DNA of 64,000 nt from a virus, in IMG/VR virus record IMGVR_UViG_3300050120_000230, positions 1 to 64,000 of that record, one strand, 5' to 3'. The notes beneath the pieces were generated by a model that did no database searches, was not told where the DNA came from, and worked only from the letters and a program-made list of their open reading frames with translations. The translations under genes were made by a program, and so were the position numbers. Every line of letters begins with the position of its first letter. Within the stretch, counting starts at the first letter, position 1. Positions 32,268 to 41,850 of this stretch are shown piece after piece.

Positions 32268-35200
32268 CGAAGACTCGGGTCAATAGGAACATCATCAGCA
32301 TCGGGGCCAGTATACCAAACCGGTGGCTTATTTACCGAGGTAACAGCCGAAGGCAGAACAAGCACAGGCGGGAGCAACATCTTCGTTTGGTCGAAACCAA
32401 CCAAACTGTCGCGCAGCTTCTCCCACAGCCATTCCGGCGGCAGGGAGCGTTCGTCTTGCGGACGAAGCAGGAGCCATTGATCGTGCACGACGCCTTCGTC
32501 ATCATCGCTGACTTCGATTTGCAGCACGGTGCCGGACGATGCAGACTCCGTGGACTCGTCAAACGTGTCGTCCAAGAACGGATTGACACCGCCGACCAGC
32601 ACACCGTTCGGCATGACCGGAGCGATCCACGGCTGATCTTCGATCATCGGATTGGTGATGAAGTTCGAAACCGTGGCGACCGACATCTGACGGCCAACGT
32701 TGGCCGGGATGTTCAGGCGGTTTTTGACCCAGAAATAGAAGTAGGTGGCGATCACACCGCCCACGGACTCTTCTGCCTCAACCCAGCTAGGATTTTCGGA
32801 GTTGTAGACAACACCGTCGATGGTGCCGGTGGTGTCCGTCAGAACAGCGGCTTCATACTCAAGCGGATGCAGAGTGGAACGCGTCCATTCGTAAACATCG
32901 ACTGACGTGCTTGGGGCGATCTGACCCCAGTGCCCGATACGGTATTGGACTTCTTGGTTGTAGCGGCTGCTGCTGGTCAGACCAAAGCTGACGTTGTCGG
33001 TTTCGGTCTCAAGGAAGCGAACCGTCTTGAGGTCCCACCACACGCGGCCGACTTGTGCCGGACCCCAAGGTCCAACAGCTTGACCGGTGGACGAGAACGA
33101 CGGCGTGCCATCTTCGTCGAAGGAACTCGGTACGACGTTATAGTTCGCCGGATCGTAGTCCACGATGTAGTCAATCTCGGCCTTTGCGCGGCCGGGAATG
33201 ATGCCGGTCAACGGCGTCACGACGGTCAGGTGGTCGAGCGACAGAGGCTCGGGTTCCAACGACGTGGTGGTGACTTTGGTCTTCAGGTTGTAGATCAGCG
33301 ACGACGCAATTCGAGCGCCATCCATGCGGGTCGGTTGTGACCGCACGACGTTCCAGAACTTGAAGGTATCCGTCCGGCGATTGTTGTCGTCGGCGATGGT
33401 GATTTGGTTGTCCGGCTGCACTTCGCCGTCTGCATAGTCGTCAAGAATTTCGGTGATCGAACCACGCTGATAGACACGCCACGGCGAGCCATCGACGTAG
33501 GCGATGTCCCCATCCAAAACGCCGACACGATTCTTGAAGGAATTGAACTCGTCGAGATTGGTGAAGTGGATCGTGCGGAGCACACGCAGCGCCGGGCCGA
33601 TCTGACCTTTGGAGACGAACTCGTAGCCCTTCTTGCCGGTGGTCAGGATGTCGATCCAGTTATCGCCGAGGTCCCAAACACGCTGCACACCTTGCAACAG
33701 AGGATCAGAGAAAGTGTCGCCGTCGATGACGATGAACAGGCCGCGATCCGTGCTGACCAACCCGTGAGGATTGACCGTGTAGATGCGAGTCGTCGTGTTC
33801 GACAACGTAATGTCTTCGGCGTTGGTCACCACGTTGGCGACGGTGTTCGTGTTGCCGTCTGCGCTGAGATTGTAGACTTTCAACGCATCCCAAACCGGAC
33901 GCTTGGAAACGACCATTTCCTGAGACATGACTTCGAAGATCGCATCGGAATACGGGGTCGTGACCAAGTCATCGGGATAGGAGCGATTGACGCGCAGACG
34001 CGAGCGAGCTTCGGTGAACGGTGGGGAGATCGGAACCGTCCATTCGCACTCGACATCATACCAACGGTCGAGCACCCAATTCGAAGTGTCGATCATATCC
34101 GTCTGCTTCGTGAAGCCGAAGCCAGACTTCGTTCCAAGCGCCGGAGCATCGGAGCCATCGGCCTTGAAGGCGTCGAACGCCGGGCGAACGAATGCCTTGA
34201 TGCCGTTAGTCTCGCGCAGAGTTTTACGCACGCTGAACGACACATTGTAGGTCTCGCCGGGAACCGGCACGAAACTATCGTCGCTGCTGATGTAGGGCGC
34301 TTCGCCAGCCGTAGATTGGAAGACCCGCGTACCATCGTCGAGGACCGTTGTTTGGTCGTTGGCGAGCGTCCGGGCGTTAGACGTTCCGTCCCAGTGGCCG
34401 GAGCCTAGAGCGATACCGAGTTCATACCAGTCGGTCGCACTGACCTGAGAGATTTCACGGCTCTCAAGATTGTTGTGAACCCACACGACTTCGCCGAGCG
34501 GCAAGGTCACGCCAGCGTTTGCATCGTAGACCGTGAGCACGTCATCGACCGAAAAGACAGTATGATCGACTTCGGTCAGACGCACATAGCCGGAGACCGG
34601 AAGATCGCCCGGCAACGGCTTTGCGTTCGGCCGCTGCGGGAAAGTGCTGAGCGGATTGTTCGGACGTTCGACCCATTTCGAATCGACGCCAGTGATCGTG
34701 CTGTCCGCCAGTTCGATCCAGTCCGGCTGTTGAGAAACGACCGGAGAGTTTGCGTCAGTGACGCGGAATTCGATGTATTGCGGATCGCGTTTGACGGTCG
34801 ATTGACCGAACAGGAATGCGACACGGTTGCGGTTTTGAATCGCACCATATTCATCGATCTTGATCGCCCACTCTTCGAAGAATTGTAGGTCGCGGCTTTG
34901 CTCGATGAAGTCGGAGCGCAGCAGCTTGTTGAAGGCGCCGGGCGCCCCCTTCTGGTGGATCAAGCCTTGGTAGAACTCGAACTGTTCCACTTCCGAAAGC
35001 ACGAGGCTGGCCAGATAGTCTCGGCTATCGTAACCGATGCTATGACGAGCGTGATCGCGTAGTGTTGCGTTGTCCGCCTTTTCGATGTCCCACATCGTCA
35101 GAAGATCAGTCGCAGCCTTGTCGAAGTTCGACTTGATGACGTTGTCGATGAGCACGTAGCCCGGAATGTCGAGGCGGCCGTTCCAGTCCATGGCGCGGTT

Positions 35201-38200
35201 GCCAATCAGACGAAGACGAGGCTGACGCAGATTGAACAGCGGCGCGTAAATGATGTCGTTGAAAATCGTCGTATTGTTGAAGATCAAGACGTGCTCGATC
35301 TCACCGATGTTCACGCGCGAACCGAACACATCGGAGTTCTTCGACAACAGCATGGCTTCACCGTCGATACGGTTAACCACGACGTTCTCACGCTTGATCG
35401 GCATACCCGCGCGATCTAGCATTCCGTAGACGCCGTTGATCGGGCTGAGAACGTCCAGAACCATACCGTGATCGGTGTTGAATTTCAGGCCACTAGCGCC
35501 GGGCGACAGGGCGATGAAGTTGCCGGGCTGCCAGTTGACCTGAGACCACGCGAGGAACTCGCGTACAGCCAAGGACCAGTCGAGCGGCTCTTGGGTGTCG
35601 GGATTGACCTGATCGAACACCCAGCCGTGGGCCACGAGGTAACGCTCGTAGCTGAGCAGGAAATCGGCAACTTGTTGGAAGGTCGCGAAGACCGTTCCGT
35701 AGGCAACTTGCTGCGTGTCGGGGCCGCCACGTCCGTAGGTGACAACGCGCGGCGCCTGTTGCGGAATGGCAGAGACCACCGACCAGAAAGTCTGATCGAA
35801 AACCGCACTGCTGGTGTGCCCCTTGATCGCCGAATAGACTGTGCTCTGGTAGGCAACGTTCGTGCCGCTCGGATAATAGGTATTCGGTCGCCATGTGTTG
35901 ATGACGGGCTCCGGCGTTGAGGCCAGACTGATGAGACCCTTCGGGCCATTTTCGAGGCCGGGGATCGTCGTGAAGAACGGTGTGCGAGTGTCGTAACCGA
36001 TCACGCGCCAGCCTTGGCCCGTCCATTCGATGACAACGCCGCTATAGACTTCTTCGCGTGTCGAAGGCGAATGATAGAGTTGCACGTCAACGTCTTCGGC
36101 CGGGAGCAGACCGAAGTTGTCGGCGAGCACGCGCAGGTTGTCAGACGTGGTGAAACCCGCCACCTTGTGGGCGAGCTTGACAGTGAGGCCACGGATAGCC
36201 GAACCGAAGTTCGACGGTGCTTGACCACGCGAAACCATGTAGTCGCTGATCCACTGCTGAACGCCTTCGGCGACGACCTTCGTGCCGGTCAGATCGAGTT
36301 CGCCATGCACGTAGATCGTGCTGTCCAAAGGACGGTTGCCGGTGGGTCCGTAAATCCATTGGCCGGTGTCGTCTTGAATCAGATTAGTGGTGTCCCAACC
36401 TTGCTCAACGAAACGAGCGGGCTTGATGAGGAAACCGATCTGAGCTTGCGCGAAGCAGAACGATTGCGACAGACGCCACAGGGCTTCCACGGGACCGATG
36501 TCTCCGGCCTGCCAAGGTGCAGTCGCCTGCTGATAGGTCGGTGCGTCGGGGATGATGCCACACTGGATGGGATCAAGCAGATTGCCTTCTTCATCGACCG
36601 GAAGAACGAGGTCGAGATCGGCGCGTGCATAACGCACATCGGTGCCAGCACGAGGTCCGCCACGGATCAAACCGTCGCGCAAATCTTCCCACAGTTTGGT
36701 GTTGCCGCTCGTGTAAGGAGCCGGGCCATATTCACCCTGCCACCACGTCGGCTTATCCACAAAGCCGAGCATCTCCCACGGCGCCACATGCGGTCGGAAG
36801 GTATCGTAGTAGAGGATGTAGATGCCGCGCCAATTACCCGGAACCGGGTTAGATTCCCGATCCACGCTGGACGAGAAATTCCATGTGAACGGGTTGGATG
36901 GATCGTAGCTATTATTCGCTCGATAATCGAGACGATTGATCTGAGCCCAGCGTTGGAAATAGGGCGAATACATCGCGTCGATTTCGGCGCTGGTATAGTT
37001 CAGATCGGTAGCCGTTACGAACTTCGTGGCCACGTAATGTTGGAGATCGAACAACGGGCGAGCTTCGGTCTTGAAGCGGGCGTTGATGTTGTCGAAAATG
37101 CGCTGTTCGAGCGCCAGCATGATCGGATCACGCATGTCGCCAAACGCGGGGACTGCACTGCCATCGTGGCCGCGAACCAACGTCACCGGTGAACTGAAAC
37201 TATTGTCCACATAGATGACCGGCTGGCTTACCGAGGCCAGACCCATTGATGCCGGGGTGGGCGGAATGAAGAACTGGCCACCAGCCATCGTGCTCCCCGA
37301 GAACGGGAAGTCACTGGTCTTGTTGAGACGCAGTTGATTGAGGATTGCGGTGACCCACAGTTCAGGAGCGTCGGTGTCCACCAACGTGCCAGCCGCACGG
37401 AAATCGAGGATCGTTTGAACGAATTTGTTGCGGAAACGTGAGTATTCTTGCTCGGCGTAGCGCAGAGAAGACGGTAGATCGTAGTTCGCATTCGCAGAGA
37501 TCAACATCGTCTTCAGGAGCGGAGAACGGTGTTGGAGAATCTTGTTGCCGTTACCCAGAACCTTGGCGGTGTCGCGCCAGTTGTTCACACTGTAGGGGTG
37601 GCCGGTGAACCCAACCTGTTGGGTCATGATCTCGCTAAAATGGTCGAACCATTCGTTGCGGCTGATCGTATCGACTTGCAGATTGCCGGGGTTGGCTTGC
37701 AGGTTCAACGGGATTTCGTAGACACCATTGACCAACGCCTGTGTGCTCGGTGTCGCCACCGGGAACCAGTTGTTGGAGAACGAGCCATTGTCGGTCTCCG
37801 ACAGGAAGTGGTGATAGTAGAAACCACTGACGGTCCCACCAACGTAAGTGACCCGATTGACGACGGGGTCGATCTCGAAGAGCGGCTGTGCAAACGAATT
37901 GACGATGATCGGGAAACCGAGCACTGCGTCCGGTGTGCCCGTGCCAATCTTGTAACCGAACAGACGGCTGCCAGCGAAGTCAGTACCTTGGTAGACGTTG
38001 TCGTCGTTGAGCGCATTCTCCGACGAATCGTAGAGCATGAACAACGGATTTGAAGCGCCAGTCTGAGCGATCTGCCATTCGATACCGTCGAACCAATATT
38101 CCACGGGATCGGTGAACACGCTGTCGGTCGGGTGACCCACGCGAATGATGTCGCCACGTACCGGCTGACCTTCGAGCACGAGTTCGATCACGTCGGCTGT

Positions 38201-39751
38201 GGCGCCGGACGGAAGCGGGGTGTCGGGGTTCGACACGACGCGATAGATGAGGTTGTTCAGCGCGGGTTCGGTCGAGTTGGATTGATGCACGAACAGGCGG
38301 TCGTTTGGTTGCAGAACATAACCATCGTCAACGACCACAGAGCCCACGATGGTGCCGTCCGGCATGTGTGCGAAGAACTGCCCGTTGACCCGCGATAGCG
38401 CGATCTTACCGGTGTCCCAGACGTTGTCGTCGTTGGGGTTCAGGTCCCAATTGTCGATGACATCGACGGTCGAGTTCGAGAGCACGCCTTGCACGTCCGC
38501 AAGACGGCGGGTGCCATAGTTGAACAGTTCGATGTTCGGAAGGAACTCGATGATCGGCCGGGTGGCGCGACGAGAGGCGAAATCTTGACCGGTCCAATCG
38601 AGAGAAGCTTCGTGGACCCAGAGGTTGCGGCGTGTCCACGGGCTATCGTCGCGCGAACGGCGGTCGATCACCACGTATTGGGGCGTAGAACCGCCTGTGT
38701 CGCCCGAGTAGTCGGGTGTTAGATTGATTGCTTGCCCAACGCCGTCGAGGATGAAAGGCCGCCCAGTGGCCACGGTAGTGCCGATTCCGTCGATCAGACG
38801 CACGCGCGAACCCGATGTCGCCATCTGGGCATTGATCGCAGGTTCCCACTTCAGGATGTCGAGCAGGAACCGCACCGATGCGGTGTGTGCGGTGACACAG
38901 GTCCAGACCATCGGGCTGCCGTGCTCATCTTCCGCGAAGGTGAGTTCGCCCACTTCGTAGGTGCGCGGCAGGTTCACATAATCGTTGCTGTCGTTGAGAC
39001 CCGGAAACACCGATTGCCATGCCAAGAACGGCGAGTAATCCAGCGTGACCAGACCGTCGAGAACGGCGGTCATATCGCCATAGCGAATGGTTTCGATGTA
39101 GTCGCCCACCGACAGGCCAGAGGTCGAGATGACCGCATCGCCGTGCGTGGTGACGTTGTTCGCGACTGGCACACCATTGACGAGGACGACCGGCACTTCA
39201 CCTTCGCCGACGAACACGGGATCGGCGGGCGGCAGAGCGTAGGCCGTGGTGGCGGCGTTGCCGTCGTAAACGTAGACCGCGCGTTCAGCGCGCAGGTTGA
39301 TGATCGAGTTCGCAGTCTCGTCGTCGGTGAGCGAACCCATCCAGACGTATTGCAGATAGTTGTTCAGCTTATCGAGATCGACCGGCGGCGCCCACGAGTA
39401 GTAGTCGCCTTCGAACATACGGCTGTGGTTGTTCACGGCCGCGCCCTGCGAACGCAGGTAGTTGATGAGATCGTCGTAGCACAGGCTGTCCGTCAGAACG
39501 CCACCTGTGTTCGACGAGATCATCGCGGGTTCAAGCTGATAGGCAGTGCGCGACGGAGACGGTTCGGCAAGGTAAAAATCCTTGTCCGGGTTGTAGTAAA
39601 CGGGCTTTTGGCCGACGTAACCACTAATCGCTTCCGACTCACCCGGCTGGAACAGTTGATCGACTGTCGCAGCAAAGAAGTTCTTCAGCGTATCCGTTTG
39701 CAGGACAGCCGGAAGCTGGGTGATTAGACGACGCTTGGGAGTCTTGGCCAT
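32264..39751 (-). CDS. Giant virion structural protein (2495 residues)
   Basis: Starts MAKTPKRRLITQLPAVLQTD, LKNFFAATVDQLFQPGESEA. Mostly beta-rich with repeated phrases on wording like V-x-x-N-D-x-x-F-V-x-x and many Trp/Tyr. A module near residues 1800-1930 (GTRVFQSTAGEAPYISSDDS to LRVNRSY) matches one in the 937-residue neighbour. The C-terminus is Pro/Asp-rich and overlaps the next gene. Proteins of this size and N-terminus occur in T4-like phages outside enterobacteria, probably as baseplate or fibre-network components. GTAAATA lies four bases upstream of the start; another GTAAATA at 32335-32329, inside this gene, may serve the gene at 32267. Confidence 0.75.
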   Translation of the reverse strand: MAKTPKRRLITQLPAVLQTDTLKNFFAATVDQLFQPGESEAISGYVGQKPVYYNPDKDFYLAEPSPSRTAYQLEPAMISSNTGGVLTDSLCYDDLINYLRSQGAAVNNHSRMFEGDYYSWAPPVDLDKLNNYLQYVWMGSLTDDETANSIINLRAERAVYVYDGNAATTAYALPPADPVFVGEGEVPVVLVNGVPVANNVTTHGDAVISTSGLSVGDYIETIRYGDMTAVLDGLVTLDYSPFLAWQSVFPGLNDSNDYVNLPRTYEVGELTFAEDEHGSPMVWTCVTAHTASVRFLLDILKWEPAINAQMATSGSRVRLIDGIGTTVATGRPFILDGVGQAINLTPDYSGDTGGSTPQYVVIDRRSRDDSPWTRRNLWVHEASLDWTGQDFASRRATRPIIEFLPNIELFNYGTRRLADVQGVLSNSTVDVIDNWDLNPNDDNVWDTGKIALSRVNGQFFAHMPDGTIVGSVVVDDGYVLQPNDRLFVHQSNSTEPALNNLIYRVVSNPDTPLPSGATADVIELVLEGQPVRGDIIRVGHPTDSVFTDPVEYWFDGIEWQIAQTGASNPLFMLYDSSENALNDDNVYQGTDFAGSRLFGYKIGTGTPDAVLGFPIIVNSFAQPLFEIDPVVNRVTYVGGTVSGFYYHHFLSETDNGSFSNNWFPVATPSTQALVNGVYEIPLNLQANPGNLQVDTISRNEWFDHFSEIMTQQVGFTGHPYSVNNWRDTAKVLGNGNKILQHRSPLLKTMLISANANYDLPSSLRYAEQEYSRFRNKFVQTILDFRAAGTLVDTDAPELWVTAILNQLRLNKTSDFPFSGSTMAGGQFFIPPTPASMGLASVSQPVIYVDNSFSSPVTLVRGHDGSAVPAFGDMRDPIMLALEQRIFDNINARFKTEARPLFDLQHYVATKFVTATDLNYTSAEIDAMYSPYFQRWAQINRLDYRANNSYDPSNPFTWNFSSSVDRESNPVPGNWRGIYILYYDTFRPHVAPWEMLGFVDKPTWWQGEYGPAPYTSGNTKLWEDLRDGLIRGGPRAGTDVRYARADLDLVLPVDEEGNLLDPIQCGIIPDAPTYQQATAPWQAGDIGPVEALWRLSQSFCFAQAQIGFLIKPARFVEQGWDTTNLIQDDTGQWIYGPTGNRPLDSTIYVHGELDLTGTKVVAEGVQQWISDYMVSRGQAPSNFGSAIRGLTVKLAHKVAGFTTSDNLRVLADNFGLLPAEDVDVQLYHSPSTREEVYSGVVIEWTGQGWRVIGYDTRTPFFTTIPGLENGPKGLISLASTPEPVINTWRPNTYYPSGTNVAYQSTVYSAIKGHTSSAVFDQTFWSVVSAIPQQAPRVVTYGRGGPDTQQVAYGTVFATFQQVADFLLSYERYLVAHGWVFDQVNPDTQEPLDWSLAVREFLAWSQVNWQPGNFIALSPGASGLKFNTDHGMVLDVLSPINGVYGMLDRAGMPIKRENVVVNRIDGEAMLLSKNSDVFGSRVNIGEIEHVLIFNNTTIFNDIIYAPLFNLRQPRLRLIGNRAMDWNGRLDIPGYVLIDNVIKSNFDKAATDLLTMWDIEKADNATLRDHARHSIGYDSRDYLASLVLSEVEQFEFYQGLIHQKGAPGAFNKLLRSDFIEQSRDLQFFEEWAIKIDEYGAIQNRNRVAFLFGQSTVKRDPQYIEFRVTDANSPVVSQQPDWIELADSTITGVDSKWVERPNNPLSTFPQRPNAKPLPGDLPVSGYVRLTEVDHTVFSVDDVLTVYDANAGVTLPLGEVVWVHNNLESREISQVSATDWYELGIALGSGHWDGTSNARTLANDQTTVLDDGTRVFQSTAGEAPYISSDDSFVPVPGETYNVSFSVRKTLRETNGIKAFVRPAFDAFKADGSDAPALGTKSGFGFTKQTDMIDTSNWVLDRWYDVECEWTVPISPPFTEARSRLRVNRSYPDDLVTTPYSDAIFEVMSQEMVVSKRPVWDALKVYNLSADGNTNTVANVVTNAEDITLSNTTTRIYTVNPHGLVSTDRGLFIVIDGDTFSDPLLQGVQRVWDLGDNWIDILTTGKKGYEFVSKGQIGPALRVLRTIHFTNLDEFNSFKNRVGVLDGDIAYVDGSPWRVYQRGSITEILDDYADGEVQPDNQITIADDNNRRTDTFKFWNVVRSQPTRMDGARIASSLIYNLKTKVTTTSLEPEPLSLDHLTVVTPLTGIIPGRAKAEIDYIVDYDPANYNVVPSSFDEDGTPSFSSTGQAVGPWGPAQVGRVWWDLKTVRFLETETDNVSFGLTSSSRYNQEVQYRIGHWGQIAPSTSVDVYEWTRSTLHPLEYEAAVLTDTTGTIDGVVYNSENPSWVEAEESVGGVIATYFYFWVKNRLNIPANVGRQMSVATVSNFITNPMIEDQPWIAPVMPNGVLVGGVNPFLDDTFDESTESASSGTVLQIEVSDDDEGVVHDQWLLLRPQDERSLPPEWLWEKLRDSLVGFDQTKMLLPPVLVLPSAVTSVNKPPVWYTGPDADDVPIDPSLR

Positions 39752-39755
39752 ACTG

Positions 39756-39762
39756 TATTTAC
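39756..39762 (-). promoter_or_regulatory. Late promoter-like motif (GTAAATA)
   Basis: Four bases before the ATG of the 2495-residue protein. Confidence 0.5.
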
Positions 39763-39843
39763 TAGCTCGATAAAGGTCGTATATTTAGCTTGACGAAAAA
39801 CACGTTCATGAGAAACTTCAGCTAACAACGCAGGAGGTTTTCG

Positions 39844-40302
39844 ATGAATGCTCTCGTTCTTACCGCCGTGCTCATCACGCAGACCTTCGGTGGTCAGATG
39901 CACGTTCAGGAAAACCTCAGCGAGGGCGCCTGCATTCAAGCTTCCTGCCTCGCCACCGAGCAAATGACGTGTGAAGCGGCCGACAAGCGCGATGCCGAAC
40001 TCGTTCGACAGAACGTCATTCGCATCCAGCAGCACAATCTCGCCGTCGCCCAATGGCGGGTGATCCATCCCAAGGAAGCCGCCAACTGCGACGCCCTCTG
40101 GGATCGTGAAGTCGCCGAATTCCGCGCCGCACAGACGAAAGATCATTCTGGTCCGACCGTGAACGTGGTCGAACTGCCGGAAGTCTGCTCCAACAACCGG
40201 GAAGAATCCCCCAACTCGAACTCGAATACCAGCCGCCAAGTCTCCAACAACGACATCCGCGAAGCGTTCTGCGTCAGCGGCGGCATCATTCATCGTCGGT
40301 AA
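39844..40302 (+). CDS. Predicted exported Cys-containing protein, 152 residues
   Basis: AGGAGG site before ATG. Short hydrophobic N-terminus MNALVLTAVLITQTFGGQMH, then seven Cys and an Asn/Ser-rich stretch near the C-terminus. N-terminus is shared with the next gene (40306). Signal peptide lacks an N-terminal Lys/Arg, so export is uncertain. A TTGACG at 39790 is the only promoter hint. Lies between the two blocks of minus-strand virion genes. Confidence 0.6.
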   Translation: MNALVLTAVLITQTFGGQMHVQENLSEGACIQASCLATEQMTCEAADKRDAELVRQNVIRIQQHNLAVAQWRVIHPKEAANCDALWDREVAEFRAAQTKDHSGPTVNVVELPEVCSNNREESPNSNSNTSRQVSNNDIREAFCVSGGIIHRR

Positions 40303-40305
40303 ACG

Positions 40306-40572
40306 ATGAACGCCGTTGTCATCGCCACGGTCTTGCTCATTCAAACGCTGGATGGGCAGACCCACACGGTTTCCATGCTCGACAACAAGTCATGCGTGGC
40401 CGTCGTGTGCGACGGCGCCGACAGTTGCGGGATCATCGCCAAAGGTCTGGATTTTTTCCCGATGGGCGCGCAGTCAGCGAAGTGCGTCGCGGTCGCTGAC
40501 AACGATCAGAACGACGTTCCGAAGTTCTTCACGTTCAATCGGCCGCACGGTCGCACCAAGCACCGGCGTTAG
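40306..40572 (+). CDS. Tandem partner with related N-terminus, 88 residues
   Basis: MNAVVIATVLLIQTLDGQTH matches the start of the previous product (MNALVLTAVLITQTFGGQ), so the two arose by duplication of at least the N-terminal region. Five Cys in LDNKSCVAVVCDGADSC and further on; basic C-terminus. Three-base gap to the previous stop. Confidence 0.6.
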   Translation: MNAVVIATVLLIQTLDGQTHTVSMLDNKSCVAVVCDGADSCGIIAKGLDFFPMGAQSAKCVAVADNDQNDVPKFFTFNRPHGRTKHRR

Positions 40573-40871
40573 CCGAAGCGGAGCTTGAAGACCAAGGCTT
40601 CACCGGGCGTCTTGAAGAAAAACTCCCAGACGAAATTATCCGTCTTCTGTCCAAGCTGATAGGTCACATGGCGAACGGTGCCGGTGCAATCGCTCGCGAT
40701 CCATTCGCGGATTTCTTTCTTCAGCGGAGCATCGAGCACGCGGTGGACTGGCTTATCCCAACCGGTGATCCCGAATCGGCGGAAAAACAACCATTGGTCG
40801 TGGCTGAATTTCAGCGCAACTCGGCGATCACCGAAAACGCCGTTGGGTATTCCATGTCGTAGAGTGGCCAT
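40569..40871 (-). CDS. FKL-motif family protein, 100 residues
   Basis: Starts MATLRHGIPNGVFGDRRVAL and ends DNFVWEFFFKTPGEALVFKL plus RFG, the same ending pattern as the products of 18529 and 56450. SDH-like or catalytic residues are absent. Start overlaps the stop of the membrane protein gene (TGATG); the 3' end overlaps the convergent gene by four bases. Confidence 0.6.
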   Translation of the reverse strand: MATLRHGIPNGVFGDRRVALKFSHDQWLFFRRFGITGWDKPVHRVLDAPLKKEIREWIASDCTGTVRHVTYQLGQKTDNFVWEFFFKTPGEALVFKLRFG

Positions 40872-41077
40872 CAGAGTAACAACACAATCCAAAAAATGAT
40901 GCACATGAACAGCATCGCGATGGCCAAGACCACAATGATGACGCTCAACACCATCATTAATACCAGTGGATCGACGAAACGTTCTAATTGTTTCGCGCGC
41001 GCATCTGCACGGGCATGACGCCTTACTGTCTGAATGAGTGGCGATTCACGGTATGTATACTCATCGAACCTACGCAT
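40871..41077 (-). CDS. Small tail-anchored membrane protein, 68 residues
   Basis: Basic N-terminal half (MRRFDEYTYRESPLIQTVRR) and a C-terminal membrane helix (LVLMMVLSVIIVVLAIAMLF and on). Between virion genes and a FKL-family gene. Could be a lysis or exclusion protein; nothing decides. Confidence 0.6.
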   Translation of the reverse strand: MRRFDEYTYRESPLIQTVRRHARADARAKQLERFVDPLVLMMVLSVIIVVLAIAMLFMCIIFWIVLLL

Positions 41078-41084
41078 AACCGCA

Positions 41085-41843
41085 TCAGCGGATACGGAGG
41101 TTTGTCGCCGTGTTCGAGAGGATGATGTTCACGTCCGTGACTTGTGCCGTGGAAATGAAAATCTCATCCGAGCGTGACCGGACTTCGAATCCGTCACCGA
41201 AATTGGAATCGCCGAACGTCGGCACTACAACGACTGAGGCCACGATGTTCGCAAGCTGCTGGTGAATGTAGGCGGCCAGTTCTGTGTAATAAAAAGTCTC
41301 GCCAAAATCCCAGTTTTTCACGTCGAAATAGTTGTTCACGGCACGAATGACTTGGCTGCTGATTTCACCATCGCTGAGCGTCGAGTTCGCGACCTTGACG
41401 ACCTTGAACTTGGCCTTCAGTTGGTCGTCCGCTCCGTTGCCGAACAGGAACTTGTATTTCGCAGGGCGCCAGACGATCTGATCGCTGAACATGCGGAACT
41501 CTTCGAACTGTTCGAAAGCTAGACGAAGGTCCAGTTCGGTCGGGGGAGTCGGCAGGTTGGCAGGATCAGCGCCGCTCTTGATCCACAGGCGGGTGAGATA
41601 GTCGTATTCGGACGTGAGGACGAAGAGATCATGCACGTTGGTCCGCGCCGGGTCGATGCGTTCATCGTTTGAAGCGTAGTGCTTCCACTGGAACTTGAGC
41701 GGAGGCACAGAGGTAGGAGACGTGGTTTCAACGCCGTCAGCCGGGGACGTTCCGGTGACTTTCAGACGATAATACCGGCCGTTGCTGGTCACGATGGTGC
41801 CAACCGGAGAGTATTGCGATGCGGGAGTCCAAGCAGCGACCAT
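41085..41843 (-). CDS. Baseplate wedge-associated protein, 252 residues
   Basis: Starts MVAAWTPASQYSPVGTIVTS. The C-terminal half NNYFDVKNWDFGETFYYTEL then IHQQLANIVASVVVVP and SRSDEIFISTAQVTDVNII has the form of C-terminal beta-domains of gp6/GpJ-type wedge proteins. It directly follows the gp6-like gene by seven bases, so the two are probably one assembly unit. Exact T4 counterpart not certain. Confidence 0.65.
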   Translation of the reverse strand: MVAAWTPASQYSPVGTIVTSNGRYYRLKVTGTSPADGVETTSPTSVPPLKFQWKHYASNDERIDPARTNVHDLFVLTSEYDYLTRLWIKSGADPANLPTPPTELDLRLAFEQFEEFRMFSDQIVWRPAKYKFLFGNGADDQLKAKFKVVKVANSTLSDGEISSQVIRAVNNYFDVKNWDFGETFYYTELAAYIHQQLANIVASVVVVPTFGDSNFGDGFEVRSRSDEIFISTAQVTDVNIILSNTATNLRIR

Positions 41844-41850
41844 GAATGCC

